Source: Forficula auricularia (Eukaryota; Arthropoda; Insecta; Dermaptera; Forficulidae). Taken from it: a DNA stretch of 64,000 nucleotides. The stretch is taken from NCBI GenBank assembly GCA_024734495.1, contig JALMQS010000849.1, positions 387,677 to 451,676 on the forward strand, read 5' to 3'. Below, piece after piece: positions 1 to 10,860 of this stretch; position 1 is the first letter of the stretch, and each line of letters opens with the position of its first letter. Below the pieces are notes generated by a model that ran no database searches, had not been told where the DNA came from, and saw only the letters and a list, made by a program, of their open reading frames with translations. The position numbers were made by a program, and so were the translations under genes.

Positions 1-750
1 CGATAAAAATGTATAATTACATTTTTATTCAATTTCCTTTTAATAAACAATTGGTTTTTTAATTTTAAATTCCACAAATAGATCATTATAAATATTATTA
101 TATATATTAAAAGCTAGAAAGTTTAATTGATTGGATTGATAGATTGGATAAGGGAGATCCAATCGACTTGATTGGGGAATAATGGAATTGAAATAATTAT
201 CGGAAAAGAGGTTTTTTTATCTAATTAGATTTTTCCTCTTATTAAAAACAAGGACTAAAGATGAATAAGGACACTCGATGGTGGAGAAGTAATCTCCGGA
301 ATCGAAGCAAAAATACAATGTATACATTAATTAATGTAAAATAATTGGTTTAATAAAATTTATAAAAAAAAAGTTTAATTGATTAAAAATCGAATTTTAA
401 ATCCCACAAATATTAATTTGACAATTTAATTGATGAACTCAAAAATTGTTATTTAATTAAAAAAAATAATTATACCGTATTTATTTATATACCTATATAC
501 ACATAATCTGTGGACCACTGAAGGCTAGAAGTGTAAAAACTGGGTGCGTGGGGGGTAGATGTGGGGGTGCAGGAGGTGGGGTTCAGTAGGGGGACCAGGA
601 GGGTGCAGGAGGTGGGGTGAAGTGATGGGGGTCCGGGGGCGATGAGGGGGGGGGGATTTCGGGAATTAATATATAGCTATTAACTGAAGCAAAAATTTAC
701 CGAGCATCGCTCGGTGCCCAGATACTTCTATATTATACAGAAAACTTTTG
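1..750 (-). repeat. Helitron-like repeat family 3, inverted copy
   Basis: Nearly matches, in reverse complement, positions about 21195-21962, and in part 18905-19300. It contains a G-rich block (540-655) and a perfect terminal-type hairpin ACCGAGC-ATC-GCTCGGT at about 700-716. There is no coding potential. The hairpin plus lack of obvious terminal inverted repeats suggests a Helitron-like non-autonomous element, but I see no transposase or helicase to prove it. Confidence 0.6.
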
Positions 751-882
751 CAAATGCCACAGTGAAATTTTCATCTGAAACGGATTGGTAGTTTTAAAGT
801 TATGCCATCACAAAGAAACAAACATAAAGCCCAAACTTTTTTTTCACCAACATTAGTATAGATTTTAACCTTTCATTTTTAC

Positions 883-1055
883 TTTACCATACAGGGTATG
901 GTCAAGTATTGTAATCGTGCGTGAAAAAATTGGGTTTTTTCCTTTTTTTTCGAAATATCTCAAAAACGGCTGATACTATTTTGATTAAAAATTTGAACCG
1001 ATCAATGGCATTTCGCTCTACAAAAAAAGCTCTAATAAGTGAAGATTTGTTTTCA
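883..1055 (+). mobile_element. Helitron-like family 2, terminal fragment
   Basis: Begins with TTTACTTTACCATACAGG; the hairpin CCATACAGGGTATGG is followed by the conserved CAAGTATTGTAATCG. The same terminus recurs at 8473, 19910, 31705 and (inverted) near 17212. The fragment ends where a large foldback begins. Confidence 0.65.
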
Positions 1056-1868
1056 AGTTATATAAAAAAAGCCACTTCAACCACTTTATTTGTAAACACA
1101 CATGTAATGTTATGATTTAGACACTTGTTAATTAAAAACAAACCAAAAATTCCTAATTTTAATATAATATATTAATATTTGCTATAACCTATTAATGGGT
1201 TTTAAAATTAAAAAAACAATTAAAAATAAAAGATAATTGAAAAAAATGTTAAACAAACTTTTTTATTGAGATTTTCATCTATCAATAATTACTTTAATTA
1301 AGAAAAGATCAATTAAGATTAAATTTGTCGAGGTCCAGACCTAGCAAGATCAGATCGTTTTCTCATCCTTAAAACTTGTTACTAGAATTTGTTTCATCAA
1401 AATTGGTAGAGCCGTTTTCAAAATAGAACTAAGAATACAAATATATAAACAATTTTTGCTCGTTTAATAAGAGTATATATATATATTGTATATTTGTTTG
1501 TATCTTAGTTCTATTTTGAAAAGGGCTCTACCGATTTTGATGAAACAAAATTTACCAAGTTTTGAGGATGAGAAAACGATCTGGCTAGGTCTGGACCTTT
1601 AATCTTAATTGATCTTTTCTTAATTAAAGTAATTATTGATAGATGAAAATCTCAATAAAAAAGTTTGTTTACATTTTTTCAATTTTCTTTTATTTATTAA
1701 TTGGTTTTTTAATTTTAAAACCCACAAATAGGTTATAGCAAATATTAATACATTATATTAAAATTAGGAATTTTTGGTTTCGTTTTTAATTAACAGGTGT
1801 CTAAATCATAACATTACAGGTGTGTTTACAAATAAAGTGGTTGAAGTGGCTTTTTTTATATAACTTGG
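1054..1868. repeat. Foldback element, arms about 390 bp, loop about 36 bp
   Basis: Positions 1054-1448 pair with 1485-1868 as an imperfect inverted repeat; both arms end in CAAGTTATATAAAAAAAGCC read inward. Single-arm relatives occur at 10500-10860 and 6016-6300. Non-coding. Its transcript would fold into a long hairpin. Confidence 0.85.
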
Positions 1869-2924
1869 AAACAATCTTATAATTTAATATTTAATCTTAT
1901 ATTTTTTTATTATTATTTTCCCTATTTATTTTTTATAATGTTTATCAATATGAACGAATGTGGGCAAATTGGTGTATGAGTAAACATAAGATATATGATA
2001 TATAGACCATTAGAAAGCTAGAAATGCAAAAGCATTCTAGAGCCTTCTTAAATGGTCAACTTATTTCTTGCAAACCCTGTATTTATTTATTTGTACTTAG
2101 GTTGTTTAAAAAAGTATATCGCTTCCGGCAAAATATAGAATTTATATTGAAAATTGATAATTTTTTCCAGAGTTCGTATTTTTAATTGAAAAATATAGTG
2201 AGATAGGAGAGAGTTTACGTATTTGATTTAAAACGTCAAATGGAGACTTGATAGATAGAAAAGGGAAAATGACAAAGGGAGAACTTTGATGGGTTTTTTG
2301 CATACATTTTGACCTTGTGCAAATAAATTTGATATTAGCTGATACGACATTCAAGCAGACTATGCATCGAGGGGACGTAAAAAATAATTGTCTAAGATAT
2401 ATATACTTACTATGAATGTTTGCTCATCTTTTTCATCCAAAGTTTGCTTAGCATAGGGGGGGGGAGAGCTTAAGTGTTGAATGTAAAAACTACCAACGAG
2501 GGGTGTTTGATCTTTTTTTCAAAATTATTATTAATGATCCCCATTATTATTTTCTTCCAAGTCATCTCACTTGAAATGGTTAACAATAGAGTATATGCTT
2601 GATAATACACGAAATGCATTTTCTAAAAACACGTTATGGTATAATTAGATTATTTTATTAATTTTTTTTTTCAAGATAAGCATACAAAAGATTTTTGTAT
2701 CTATACAAGATGAGAAAGAATCAAAAGTACTGTAACAAAGTGACTTTATGCCAACGGGTCGGAAAATAACAGGATTTTTGAATTTATTGCGCACTTTTAG
2801 AAGTAAAAACTCTCAACTCGATTTGATAAAAATCTTTAGATTTTTCTAACGATCTTTTTTTTTTTGCAAATAGAGCGTCGATATTCGGGATTAATTGTGA
2901 CCGGATCATCCTGTTCGGTTTTTC
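1869..2924. other. AT-rich unassigned sequence
   Basis: No exon, RNA gene or recognised repeat end seen. There are only short spurious reading frames and a G9 run near 2457-2465. Confidence 0.4.
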
Positions 2925-3362
2925 GAAAAGAACAAAAAATAAGCTGACGTGTTCTGATGTGGCCATCCACTTGACTTTCACGATACAACCTGGGCCCCTA
3001 CTCTTATGTTTAATTAAATTATTTATAATCATATAGGGGAGGGCGGTTAGTTTTTGAAATTTTATACTTCTGGGGGTCCACTGATTATGTATACAAAATT
3101 TGGTTGAGTTTGGTACAATGAGCCTAGATTTTCATTTTTTGACCCCCCCCATTTTTGGACAGTTAGTTTTTGCATTTTTATACTTCTGGGGGCCCACTGA
3201 TTATGTATACAAAATTTGGTTGAGTTTGGTAAATGGCCAAGATTTTCATTTTTTGACCCTATACCACCCCCCATTTTGGGCGATTAGTTTTTGCATTTTT
3301 AGACTTCTGGGGGTCCATTGATTATGTATACAAAATTTGGTTGAGTTTGCTCAAATGTGTCT
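2925..3362 (-). mobile_element. Helitron-like family 2, tail with minisatellite
   Basis: Reverse orientation. Holds the family tail (GACGTGTTCTGATGTGGCC at about 2946) and about three diverged copies of the family's roughly 120-bp minisatellite unit, each containing ACTGATTATGTATACAAAAT and ending in a C-rich tract. The fullest array of this unit is at 32100-32560. Confidence 0.65.
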
Positions 3363-3970
3363 AGATCAGTGGTTCCCAACCTGGGACCATTATATAATTA
3401 TAATAATATAATATAAATATAATATTTACACTCCAAAAGGGGCTGGGGGGCGCACTAATGAAAATTATCAAATAACTCCTAAACTATTAACCCTACGACA
3501 AATGCATAAGTATATAAGTAAAGTTGTAGGGGATGTGTTTATTCTGACAACTTTTGTTCAAAAATTTCCCAAAAGGGGGTAGGGTGAAAAATTGTAAATT
3601 CTTGCCCTTGGAGAAAACTCAACCAAATTTTGTATACATAATCTGTGGGTGACTAGAAGGCTAGAAATGCAAAAAAAACACCCAAAAAAGGGGGGGTGAA
3701 TAAATGAAAATGCTTGCTCTTGGACCAAACTCAACCTAATTTTGTATAAATAATCTGTGGGTCACTAGAAGGCTTGAAATGCAAAAACTAGGTGCAGTGT
3801 GGGTTAAGGGTGGTGGGGTGGGGGTGGGGGTTGGGCACGGGTACATGGTGCGGGGGTTAGAGTGTGTTTTAGGGGTGCGCTGGGTGGGGAGTGGGGTGTG
3901 AGGTTGGGGTTCTCCGGGTTAGGGGTACAGGCAGCCCCTGCCAGCAAAGGGCTTTGCAGCTAGTTATAAA
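3363..3970 (+). mobile_element. hAT-type tip and G-rich Helitron-like 3' end
   Basis: CAGTGGTTCCCAACC at 3366 is a typical hAT terminal inverted repeat, preceded by GTCTAGA; a matching opposite tip followed by GTCTAGA is at 51029-51043. From about 3600 the sequence turns into units with TTTTGTATACATAATCTGTG, then a very G-rich block (3790-3920), and ends with a hairpin and GCAGCTAGTTATAAA at about 3956-3970, resembling other Helitron/Helentron-like ends at 16175-16238 and 39371-39415. Confidence 0.5.
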
Positions 3971-4266
3971 TAAAGTATAGAAAATTTTATTTATAGTACC
4001 TATTTTATTTTAAATTTTAAAAAGTTTCGAAAATTTTGAAACTTTCTTTATTTCTTTATAAATTTACAATTTTTTTCTCAATTTTGAACTTAATTTCTTA
4101 GATAAATAAAGTTACTATAATTGTTTTTATTTTAAATTAATTATCTCAAATGAGGCTTTATGAAAAACACTCGGAAACTGTTGATCGTTTCCTTATGATC
4201 AGGAGAAGGTTAATTATCGAACAACTATCTTCTTTATCATAATTTTTTATTGTTGTTTCACATGGA

Positions 4267-4300
4267 GACAGTTTCGGCGGATATTCTCTGCCATCTTCAG
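4267..4300 (-). ncRNA. Hammerhead-ribozyme-like motif
   Basis: On the minus strand: CUGAAGA (fits CUGANGA), one U, helix II GGC/GCC with an 11-nt loop, GAA, a tiny helix III ACUGU, then C of a GUC cleavage triplet. It lies downstream of the GIY-YIG coding piece. Confidence 0.5.
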
Positions 4301-5129
4301 TCTAAAATACACAGCATATCAATTTGCAATACAAGAAACATTACAGCAGTATTTTCATCATATCATCTTAAACCATCAATTACTTACCCCTAGTAAGACA
4401 TAGCAACATTTTCAATATCAGTTAACACCTCATTCTCCTGTGGCATCTCACATTCAGAAAACACATATAACAGGCAAGCTGTAGATAACCTGAAGAGACA
4501 GAATTTTAATTCCCTTGTTCAAATAATATATAAATAAAATTATTTTTGGAAATTCTTTTAATAAAAATTTCTTGTCATTAACATAAAAACATGGCTATTT
4601 CACAGCTTACCTTTACAATTCTTTTAATATAAGCAACTATCAATCGCAACCTTAAAAACAACAGGATACAACTATATGAATCTCCACTGAACAACACAAT
4701 AAATTAAGAAATTAACAATCAATGCAGACAATCAAAAAATCATTTACTTCTACTCCAATTTCAAAATTATTTTTTTACTCTCAAATGACAAATTTACTTT
4801 CCATTGTCTTATTCTACTACCAACCTTGCAGGTTAATAAACACCAGCACCTCAGTTGAAAAAAAAAAAAACACTAGAATTCTCTCAAAGTACATTTAGAA
4901 CCCTCTCACAAAAAAATATATAAAAAATTAAAAAAATTTATTTTCTCCCCTTTCTTCCCTTCACTTCTACCATTCAATTCAACATCAAACAGCCATTTTT
5001 GACAACAAATATACATCTCATATATGCCTTTAATATACATTTATAAAATGCTACACTGAAGAAACAATTTTCTTTTAATATCAATTCTACAAAACCACTA
5101 CTTAAACCAAACAACAATGTGCTAGAGTA

Positions 5130-5468
5130 TCATCTTATTAATTTATCAATTAGATTACTATAGTATTTTACATTATTTTCAGTATCAACTTTAAAATTGA
5201 CCACACAGCTTCTATTTTTCAATATGTGCAAAGACTCTTTCATTTTTCTAATAAATATATCACTTTCTCTGCACACAATAGATACTTCATTAAAATTGAA
5301 ATTATGGTCTAAATCTATAGAATGGATAGCCAATGCTGACACTAATTTTTGATTAATTACAGATTTATCATGTTCTATTAGTCTTGTTTTTAGTAATCTT
5401 CCAGTTTCACCAATATAGAACTTATCACAATTCATACAATTTACTCGATAAACAACATTGCACTTACT
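5130..5468 (-). pseudogene. Penelope GIY-YIG endonuclease, C-terminal fragment
   Basis: The open frame reads CNVVYRVNCMNCDKFYIGET followed by GRLLKTRLIEHDKS. This has a C-x2-C pair, the YIGETGR core (Y-I-G and the catalytic Arg) and a downstream H. In full Penelope-like elements this domain follows the reverse transcriptase and nicks target DNA. Translation from the first Met would miss the Cys and VVY residues, so the coding piece begins upstream, near 5468. Stop at 5130. About 110 residues remain. Confidence 0.75.
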
Positions 5469-5470
5469 TA

Positions 5471-6015
5471 TATTTTTTAAATCTATGTATTAACAAAGAC
5501 AATAACTGTTTTATTTCGTTCCATATATAAATTATTTTAATACTACTTAATTTTTTAAAAATATTTTTAGACCTATTTGTATTTTATTATTGTTTATTTT
5601 TTCAATATATATGTTGTTTTTTCTAAGTTTTTATGACTTTGATTTTACTATAAATACTTAATATTGATTAACTTTAATAATTATTAAACTTTTCCAATAA
5701 ATTATTGTAATATAAAAGGATGTCGATTGATTTTTACTTTCTCAAATAAAAATTGCATCTTACCATATACGTATAATGTTTCAGATCTGCAAAATAATTA
5801 TTTTATGTTATAATTATATTCGGGCTAATTGGGAATTTTTTAAATATTTTTTCAGTGAACTATGGGCAGTACTAATTAAAAAAAACAAGATTAACTTTTG
5901 AAAAAAAGAATCATGCACTAGAGGGTTAACAGATGGCACCACTTGATGGTAACGCCTGCATTTAGACAACCACTGCAGACGATATCACTGTGGATGATCA
6001 GATGAGCCTCACAAT
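5471..6015. other. AT-rich unassigned sequence
   Basis: No gene seen. Very AT-rich except around 5930-6000. Confidence 0.4.
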
Positions 6016-7015
6016 ATATCTACTCTTATTAAACGAGCAAAAATTGTTTATATATTTATTTATTTGTTTATATAGATATATATTTGTATCTGAGTTCTAT
6101 TTTGAAAACGGCTCCAATTGATTTTGATGAAACAAATTCTTATTAACAAGATTTGAGGATGAGAAAGCGATCTGACCGGTCTGGACTCGACAAATTTCAT
6201 CTTAATTGATCTTTTCTTAATTAAATTAATTGTAGATAGAGATTTTCATCCATCAATAATTACTTTAATTAAGAAAAGACAATTAAGACTAAATTTCCAG
6301 GAGTTTTTGAAATCTCGACCCCTAAAAAGGGCGAAAATATCTTTGCAATGTGTTTACTCTAATTATGCATTTTCAATTAAGAACGATAGTATCTACTTGA
6401 TTTTTACTTAATAAAATTCTAAATACAAATATCTAAAAAGTAATTTCAGGATTTTTTGAAATTCGACTCCCAACTATCCAAAATGTGAGTGAGGGCAAAA
6501 ATTAAAACTCTCTCGATCTTGATCAAATTTTGTAGAGTTATTCTTTATTACTTTAAGAAACTATTCCTGTAAAAATCAACTATCAAAATTGACTGTATGG
6601 GGGCGAAAGGGGGAGGGGAGGCAAAATATAGAAATTTTTAGCTTTTGTACATTTACTCTTTAGAAAACTGAGAGTTATTTATTTGCAAATATCTAAATAT
6701 TTGCAAATATCTAAAAAATAATTTCAACCTCCCAAAATGTGAGTGGGGGCAAAAAATTAATACTCTCTCCGATATAGATCAAATTTTGTAATGTTAGTTT
6801 TTAAGACTATATAAAATGTATGCTGTAAAAATCAATAGCCAAAATGAGTGCATGGGGGCGAAAGAGGGGCAAAATATTACAAATATATATTACCCAGACC
6901 TAATAATCACATGCTCGAGACCGCCGCCTGTCGCGGAGGGCCGAGCTGTAGAGGGCGTGCCGAAGGCACGCCTGGAGCAGCTCGTTTTAAGGGGCTACAT
7001 GCTTTTGGTCGTGAT
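6016..7015 (+). repeat. Composite of two dispersed repeats
   Basis: 6016-6300 is related to one arm of the 1054-1868 foldback (starts with CTCTTATTAAACGAGCAAAA). 6300-7015 is matched in reverse complement by about 45575-46262, including repeated blocks with GGGGGCGAAAG and a GC-rich end with the palindrome GGGCGTGCCGAAGGCACGCC (6952-6971). Short overlapping reading frames across it look spurious. Confidence 0.7.
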
Positions 7016-7225
7016 ATGATTTGGAAAGGTGATATTGTCAAAAAATCGAGTTTGAGGCGCTTCATTTTTTCCAATATGGCGGCTCGAACGGCAAAGATAT
7101 GAGGTGAAAAAATTGAAATCCGGAAACAGCAAATCGAAATCTATAAAATTACTTATTTTCAAAACTACTAGAAAACTTTTAAATTTAGGGAACGAAGAAA
7201 AGATTATTTTTATTACACACAAAAA

Positions 7226-7322
7226 GGATCAGCCGGGGCTCGAACCCGGGATCTTTTCATGTGAACTGCAATGCTTTGTCATAAGCAGCCTTAGCTCCTA
7301 TATCCACTAAGCTAATGATCCC
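7226..7322 (-). pseudogene. tRNA-like sequence (left copy)
   Basis: Minus strand: acceptor-like ends GGATCA/TGATCC, D-arm AGCT/AGCT, B box GGTTCGAGCCCC and T stem CCGGG/CCCGG. The segment is 97 nt with an extended middle, so a normal anticodon arm is not clear. Either a tRNA-derived SINE head or a degenerate tRNA with insertion. Confidence 0.5.
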
Positions 7323-7699
7323 TGAACCCAAACTAATACCTTTTGTCTATATGAATTAAGGAATTTCTTTTTTAATCCTCTCCTCGTTCATTTTTCGCAG
7401 CGCGGGCTCCTGAGATCCATTAATTGAACAATTAAATATTCCAGCGCCTCCCAATCTGATTCACAGACCCCAAAGATCGAAAATAACCTTCTTCCTCCGT
7501 GGCGCGACCACAACGAAGCCGTGTAAACACAACTAACAACAAATTCTGAATTTTAGGGAACGAAGAAAATTATTATTTTGACGCTGGAATATTTAATTAA
7601 TTAATGAATTAAGGCCTACGCTGCGAAAAATGAACGAGGAGAGGATTAAAAAAGAAATTCCATAATTCATATAGATAATTGGTATTAGTTTGGGTTCAG

Positions 7700-7794
7700 G
7701 GATCAGTAGCTTAGTGGATATAGGAGGTAAACATCTTATGACAAAGCATTGCAGTACTCATGCAAAGATCTTGGGTTCGAGCCCTGGCTGATCC
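7700..7794 (+). pseudogene. tRNA-like sequence (right copy)
   Basis: Inverted partner of 7226-7322. GGATCAGTAGCTTAGTGG (A-box-like) and GGTTCGAGCCC (B box), with ends GGATCAG/CTGATCC. The T stem has a mismatch compared with the left copy, so it is the more decayed one. Confidence 0.5.
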
Positions 7795-7984
7795 TTTTGT
7801 CTGTAACAAAAAAAATAATCTTTCTTCGTTCACTAAATTTAAAATTTGTTATTAATTGTCTTTACACGGCCTCGTTGAGTCGCGCCCTGGTGAAGAGAAA
7901 ATTATTTTCGATCTTTGGGGTCTTTGGTTACCTTTACTGAAGACATGGAGGTATCGAGTTGCAAATCAAAAATAGTGATTGATT

Positions 7985-8312
7985 CTGATCTAATACTTGA
8001 GGAATAACCATTCTATATTGGATTTTTAAAGTTTCGTTTTTATTGGTAACCATTGCTGAAGACTTATGGAGGAATCGAGTTAAAATCAAAAATAGTCTTC
8101 AGCAATAGTTACCAATAATAACCGAAACGTCAAAATTAAATGTAGAATTCTTATTCCTCGACTGTTAAATTAGAATAGATCATTATTTTTGAATTAAAGT
8201 CAACATGAACTGCAAATAGCAATTGATATCTGATTAATAATAAAGGAATAAACATATTAATATTTCAAATGAATTTGGATAAAGTTTAGCAACGATCCGT
8301 TGCAGTTTATTT
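7985..8312 (-). mobile_element. Helitron-like family 1, head portion
   Basis: Ends at the family head hairpin GCAACG-ATC-CGTTGC near 8288-8302 (written here in reverse). Includes one internal unit forming a small palindrome (about 8045-8125) around CTTCAGCAATAGTTACC. Confidence 0.65.
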
Positions 8313-9005
8313 TAATTGTGATGAGTTGTTCTGGTTGGCCGTGATTTTGTATTTGTTTATAATGTTATTATTACGTATTTGAATTACGTTGATAAACAAA
8401 CGACTATCCTAGTATTTTTGCACACTTTATTAATATCTTAATAATCTAATTATTTGATAGAAGTTTCTTTTTACTTTACCATACAGGGTATGGTCAAGTA
8501 TTGTAATCGTGCATGAAAAAGTGTTTTTTTCACTTCTTTTTTTCAAAATATTTAAAAAACGGCTGAAACTATTTTGATTTAAAAAAAATAAATAATATAT
8601 ATATACAGATATATCATCTCGATATATATGTGTGTATGTTTATTTGCATCAAGCAGAAGAAACCTCTTTGTTTCTCTTTGTGAATCAACAACTCTGCTAC
8701 TCTTGGCAAAAAACAAAAATATTTCAATTGAGATAATAAAAGATTACTTCTGCTGGAATTATAAATTTTATTTATTTATTGTAACGAGACTATGTTTCGA
8801 GGGTTTGCCCTTCTTTCAACAGTCTATTACAATTTATTACACATGAATTAATTTATGAATAATTTTAATTAAATTAATTCCCGTGAATACATTGTAATGA
8901 GACTGATGAAGAGGGCAAATCCCTCGAAACTATAGTCTCGTTATAAATAAATAAATAAAATTTATAATTCCAGCAGAAGACACACTCTTTTATTGTCTCC
9001 TACTA
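8313..9005 (+). repeat. Segment inverted relative to 16540-17365
   Basis: Includes a family 2 terminus at 8473-8600 (ACTTTACCATACAGGG), an (AT)n tract near 8598-8635, and a small palindromic unit (8785-8945) bearing two opposed hammerhead-like motifs around AATTAATTTATGAATAATTT. The whole arrangement recurs inverted 8 kb away. Confidence 0.75.
8903..8937 (+). ncRNA. Hammerhead ribozyme motif, type I-like
   Basis: CUGAUGA (8903-8909), A, helix II GAGGG/CCCUC (8911-8915/8921-8925), GAA, short helix III ACU-AU-AGU, then C of GUC. All core residues are present. A decayed opposed copy (CUGUUGA core) lies at about 8790-8822 on the minus strand. Confidence 0.65.
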
Positions 9006-9526
9006 ATACTCATACCTTGAACTACTAGAAAACTTTCCAGGTAACTTCTTTTGAAATGAATGGACTATTTGTGTTAAATAAATAATTATAATTAATTATG
9101 TGTGATTTTACTAAATTTTTCACTGTTATTTCATTAATCTTAAAACAATCTAGCTGCTTTAATGAAATGGCAAAGAGAGTAATTAATTTCTCCATTAGAA
9201 TCTTAATTTATAGGAAATTCTACTAATGCTAAAGTAGACAAACTCATCCGAAACTACTCGGCGTGTCGAGCGAATGAAGGGAAGCCCTTTCTAATACTTA
9301 CTTGCATATCGAGAACCCTCTTCATACTATTACTTTCAGCCCAATTTCCATGGCAACTTCGCATTTTGAAATATTAATTACATTTTCATCATGGGTATTT
9401 TAATTGACAATTTAATTCATACACTAAAAGTCCCATAAGCAACGGTGTTTTTGTCACTATGACAGCGAAAAAAGTTTACCCTAACTTTTCCAGCGACAAA
9501 ACTGAACCTAGCTTTATTTTTAACCG
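9006..9526. other. Unassigned sequence
   Basis: AT-rich, no gene or clear element end recognised. Confidence 0.4.
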
Positions 9527-10115
9527 ACTTCAAAAAAGGAGGAGGTTCTCTATTCGACTGAATTTTTTTTTTTTTTTTTTTTTGTGCCTATGTTACCTCC
9601 ATATCTCCGCCAATTGTCAACCGATTTTGAAAATTTTTTTTTGCATTGGGTCCAGTCTAGCTTCCGATTGGTCCATTTTTTTTTCGATTTTTTTTCATAG
9701 GTATTAGACCTTTTTTACTTAGGTTTGTTTAGGCTTGTTTAGACCTAACCTCTTTTGTTTATGAACCGATTTCGATGGTTCTTTTTTTATCCGAAAGGGG
9801 ATGTCTTAGGGAATGGTGTCATATTAATTTGGTCAAGTTCTGATGATATAATCACTATTAATAACATCACTAAAAGAGAGAAAAATAAAAAATCTTTAAG
9901 AAAAATAAAAACCGACTTCAAAAAAATTAATGCAACAAATAAAATACACTAAAAGGTATAAAATAATTATTATCTTATTTAGTTAGCAACTAAACGACGA
10001 AATATTAACACGAAATTACTTTTTAAAGTCGGTGCCAAACAAACTATATCTATAAGCGAGCGTACCCTGCCAAATGTACTAAGTAAGATCCGTCGAAGTG
10101 CGATTCATAAAAGGT
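9527..10115 (+). repeat. Family 4 repeat (CCGACTTCAAAAA type), half palindrome
   Basis: Starts TTTTTAACCGACTTCAAAA, has a T-rich tract (9569-9582), and continues to AAAGTCGGTGCCAAAC and the central AAGCGAGCGTACC. Other copies (33990-34715, 36095-36638, 51142-51860, 59672-60428) carry the arms on both sides. Spurious reading frames across it carry no family signature. Confidence 0.75.
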
Positions 10116-10500
10116 ATATGTTCCCATTCCAATGGGTCATTCTGAAACTTTTGGGTCCAGGCACGTTATAAATTCACATAAAGCTAAAAGGAAATTTTTA
10201 TTTTTGACAAGGCTCTTGGTTCGATCACATATGTGTACCGCATTTTGTGTATAACTCCTAATTGATCTGAAGATGGCCAAATAAAATTTAGGCCGAAACG
10301 TCTCATTAAAGGTGTTTTATTGAACCCAGTGATTCCATCTTTGGCTGATACCTCCTCCTTCATCTAGTATAGTTTCATCACAGCCACGAACTCTTACAAA
10401 ACTCTTACAATATTATAAAAAATAAATAGGAAAATAATAATAAAAAATAATCGCATAGGATCCTAAATAAAAACAATAAAATTAAATAAGATTTGTTTCC
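10116..10500. other. Unassigned, with a hammerhead-like motif
   Basis: No coding sequence. Contains the motif annotated at 10267-10302. Confidence 0.4.
10267..10302 (+). ncRNA. Hammerhead-ribozyme-like motif
   Basis: CUGAAGA, U, helix II GGCC/GGCC (10275-10278/10291-10294) with a further partly paired loop, GAA, ACGU as a minimal helix III, C of GUC. Same plan as at 4267 and 45350. Confidence 0.5.
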
Positions 10501-10860
10501 ATGTTATATAAAAAAAAGCCACTTCAACCACTTTATTTGTAAACACACCTCTAATGTTATGATTTAGACACCTGTTAATTAAAAACAAACAAAAAAATTC
10601 CTAATTTTAATATAATATATTAATATTTTCTATAACCTATTAGTGGGATTTAAAATTAAAAAACCAATTAAAAATAAAACATAATTGAAAAAATGTAAAC
10701 AAACTTTTTTATTGAGATTTTATCATCTAACAATAATTAAATTAATTAAGAAAAGATCAATTAAGATGAAATTTGTTGAGGTCCAGACCTAGCCAGATCG
10801 TTTTCTCATCCTCAAAACTTATTAATAGAGTTGATTTTATCAAATTAGATAGATAATAAT
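10500..10860 (+). repeat. Single arm of the 1054-1868 foldback family
   Basis: Closely follows the left arm at 1054-1410 (AAAAAAGCCACTTCAACC through GGTCCAGACCTAGCC). Confidence 0.75.

Larger units (their letters stand above)
4190..5470 (-). mobile_element. Penelope-like element fragment
   Basis: Defined by the GIY-YIG endonuclease coding piece (5130-5468) and a downstream hammerhead-like motif (4267-4300), the pairing expected at the 3' end of Penelope-like retroelements. The reverse-transcriptase part is absent, so the copy is 5'-truncated. 3971-4190 just beyond it is AT-rich with nothing recognised. Confidence 0.65.
7175..7925. repeat. Inverted pair of a tRNA-like-containing repeat
   Basis: The unit on the right (7612-7925, plus) is mirrored on the left by two pieces (7175-7420 and 7470-7570, minus). 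Shared landmarks: CGCTGCGAAAAATGAACGAG, the tRNA-like segment, then a region with TTTACACGGC and TTTCGATCTTTGGGG. Confidence 0.8.

Noticed and set aside
3062..3321. Overlapping open frames on both strands
   Set aside because: They translate the family 2 minisatellite and repeat with the unit; no domain.
6816..7102. Open frames with Arg/Ala-rich translations
   Set aside because: They lie in a dispersed repeat whose inverted copy (45575-46262) does not keep the frame.
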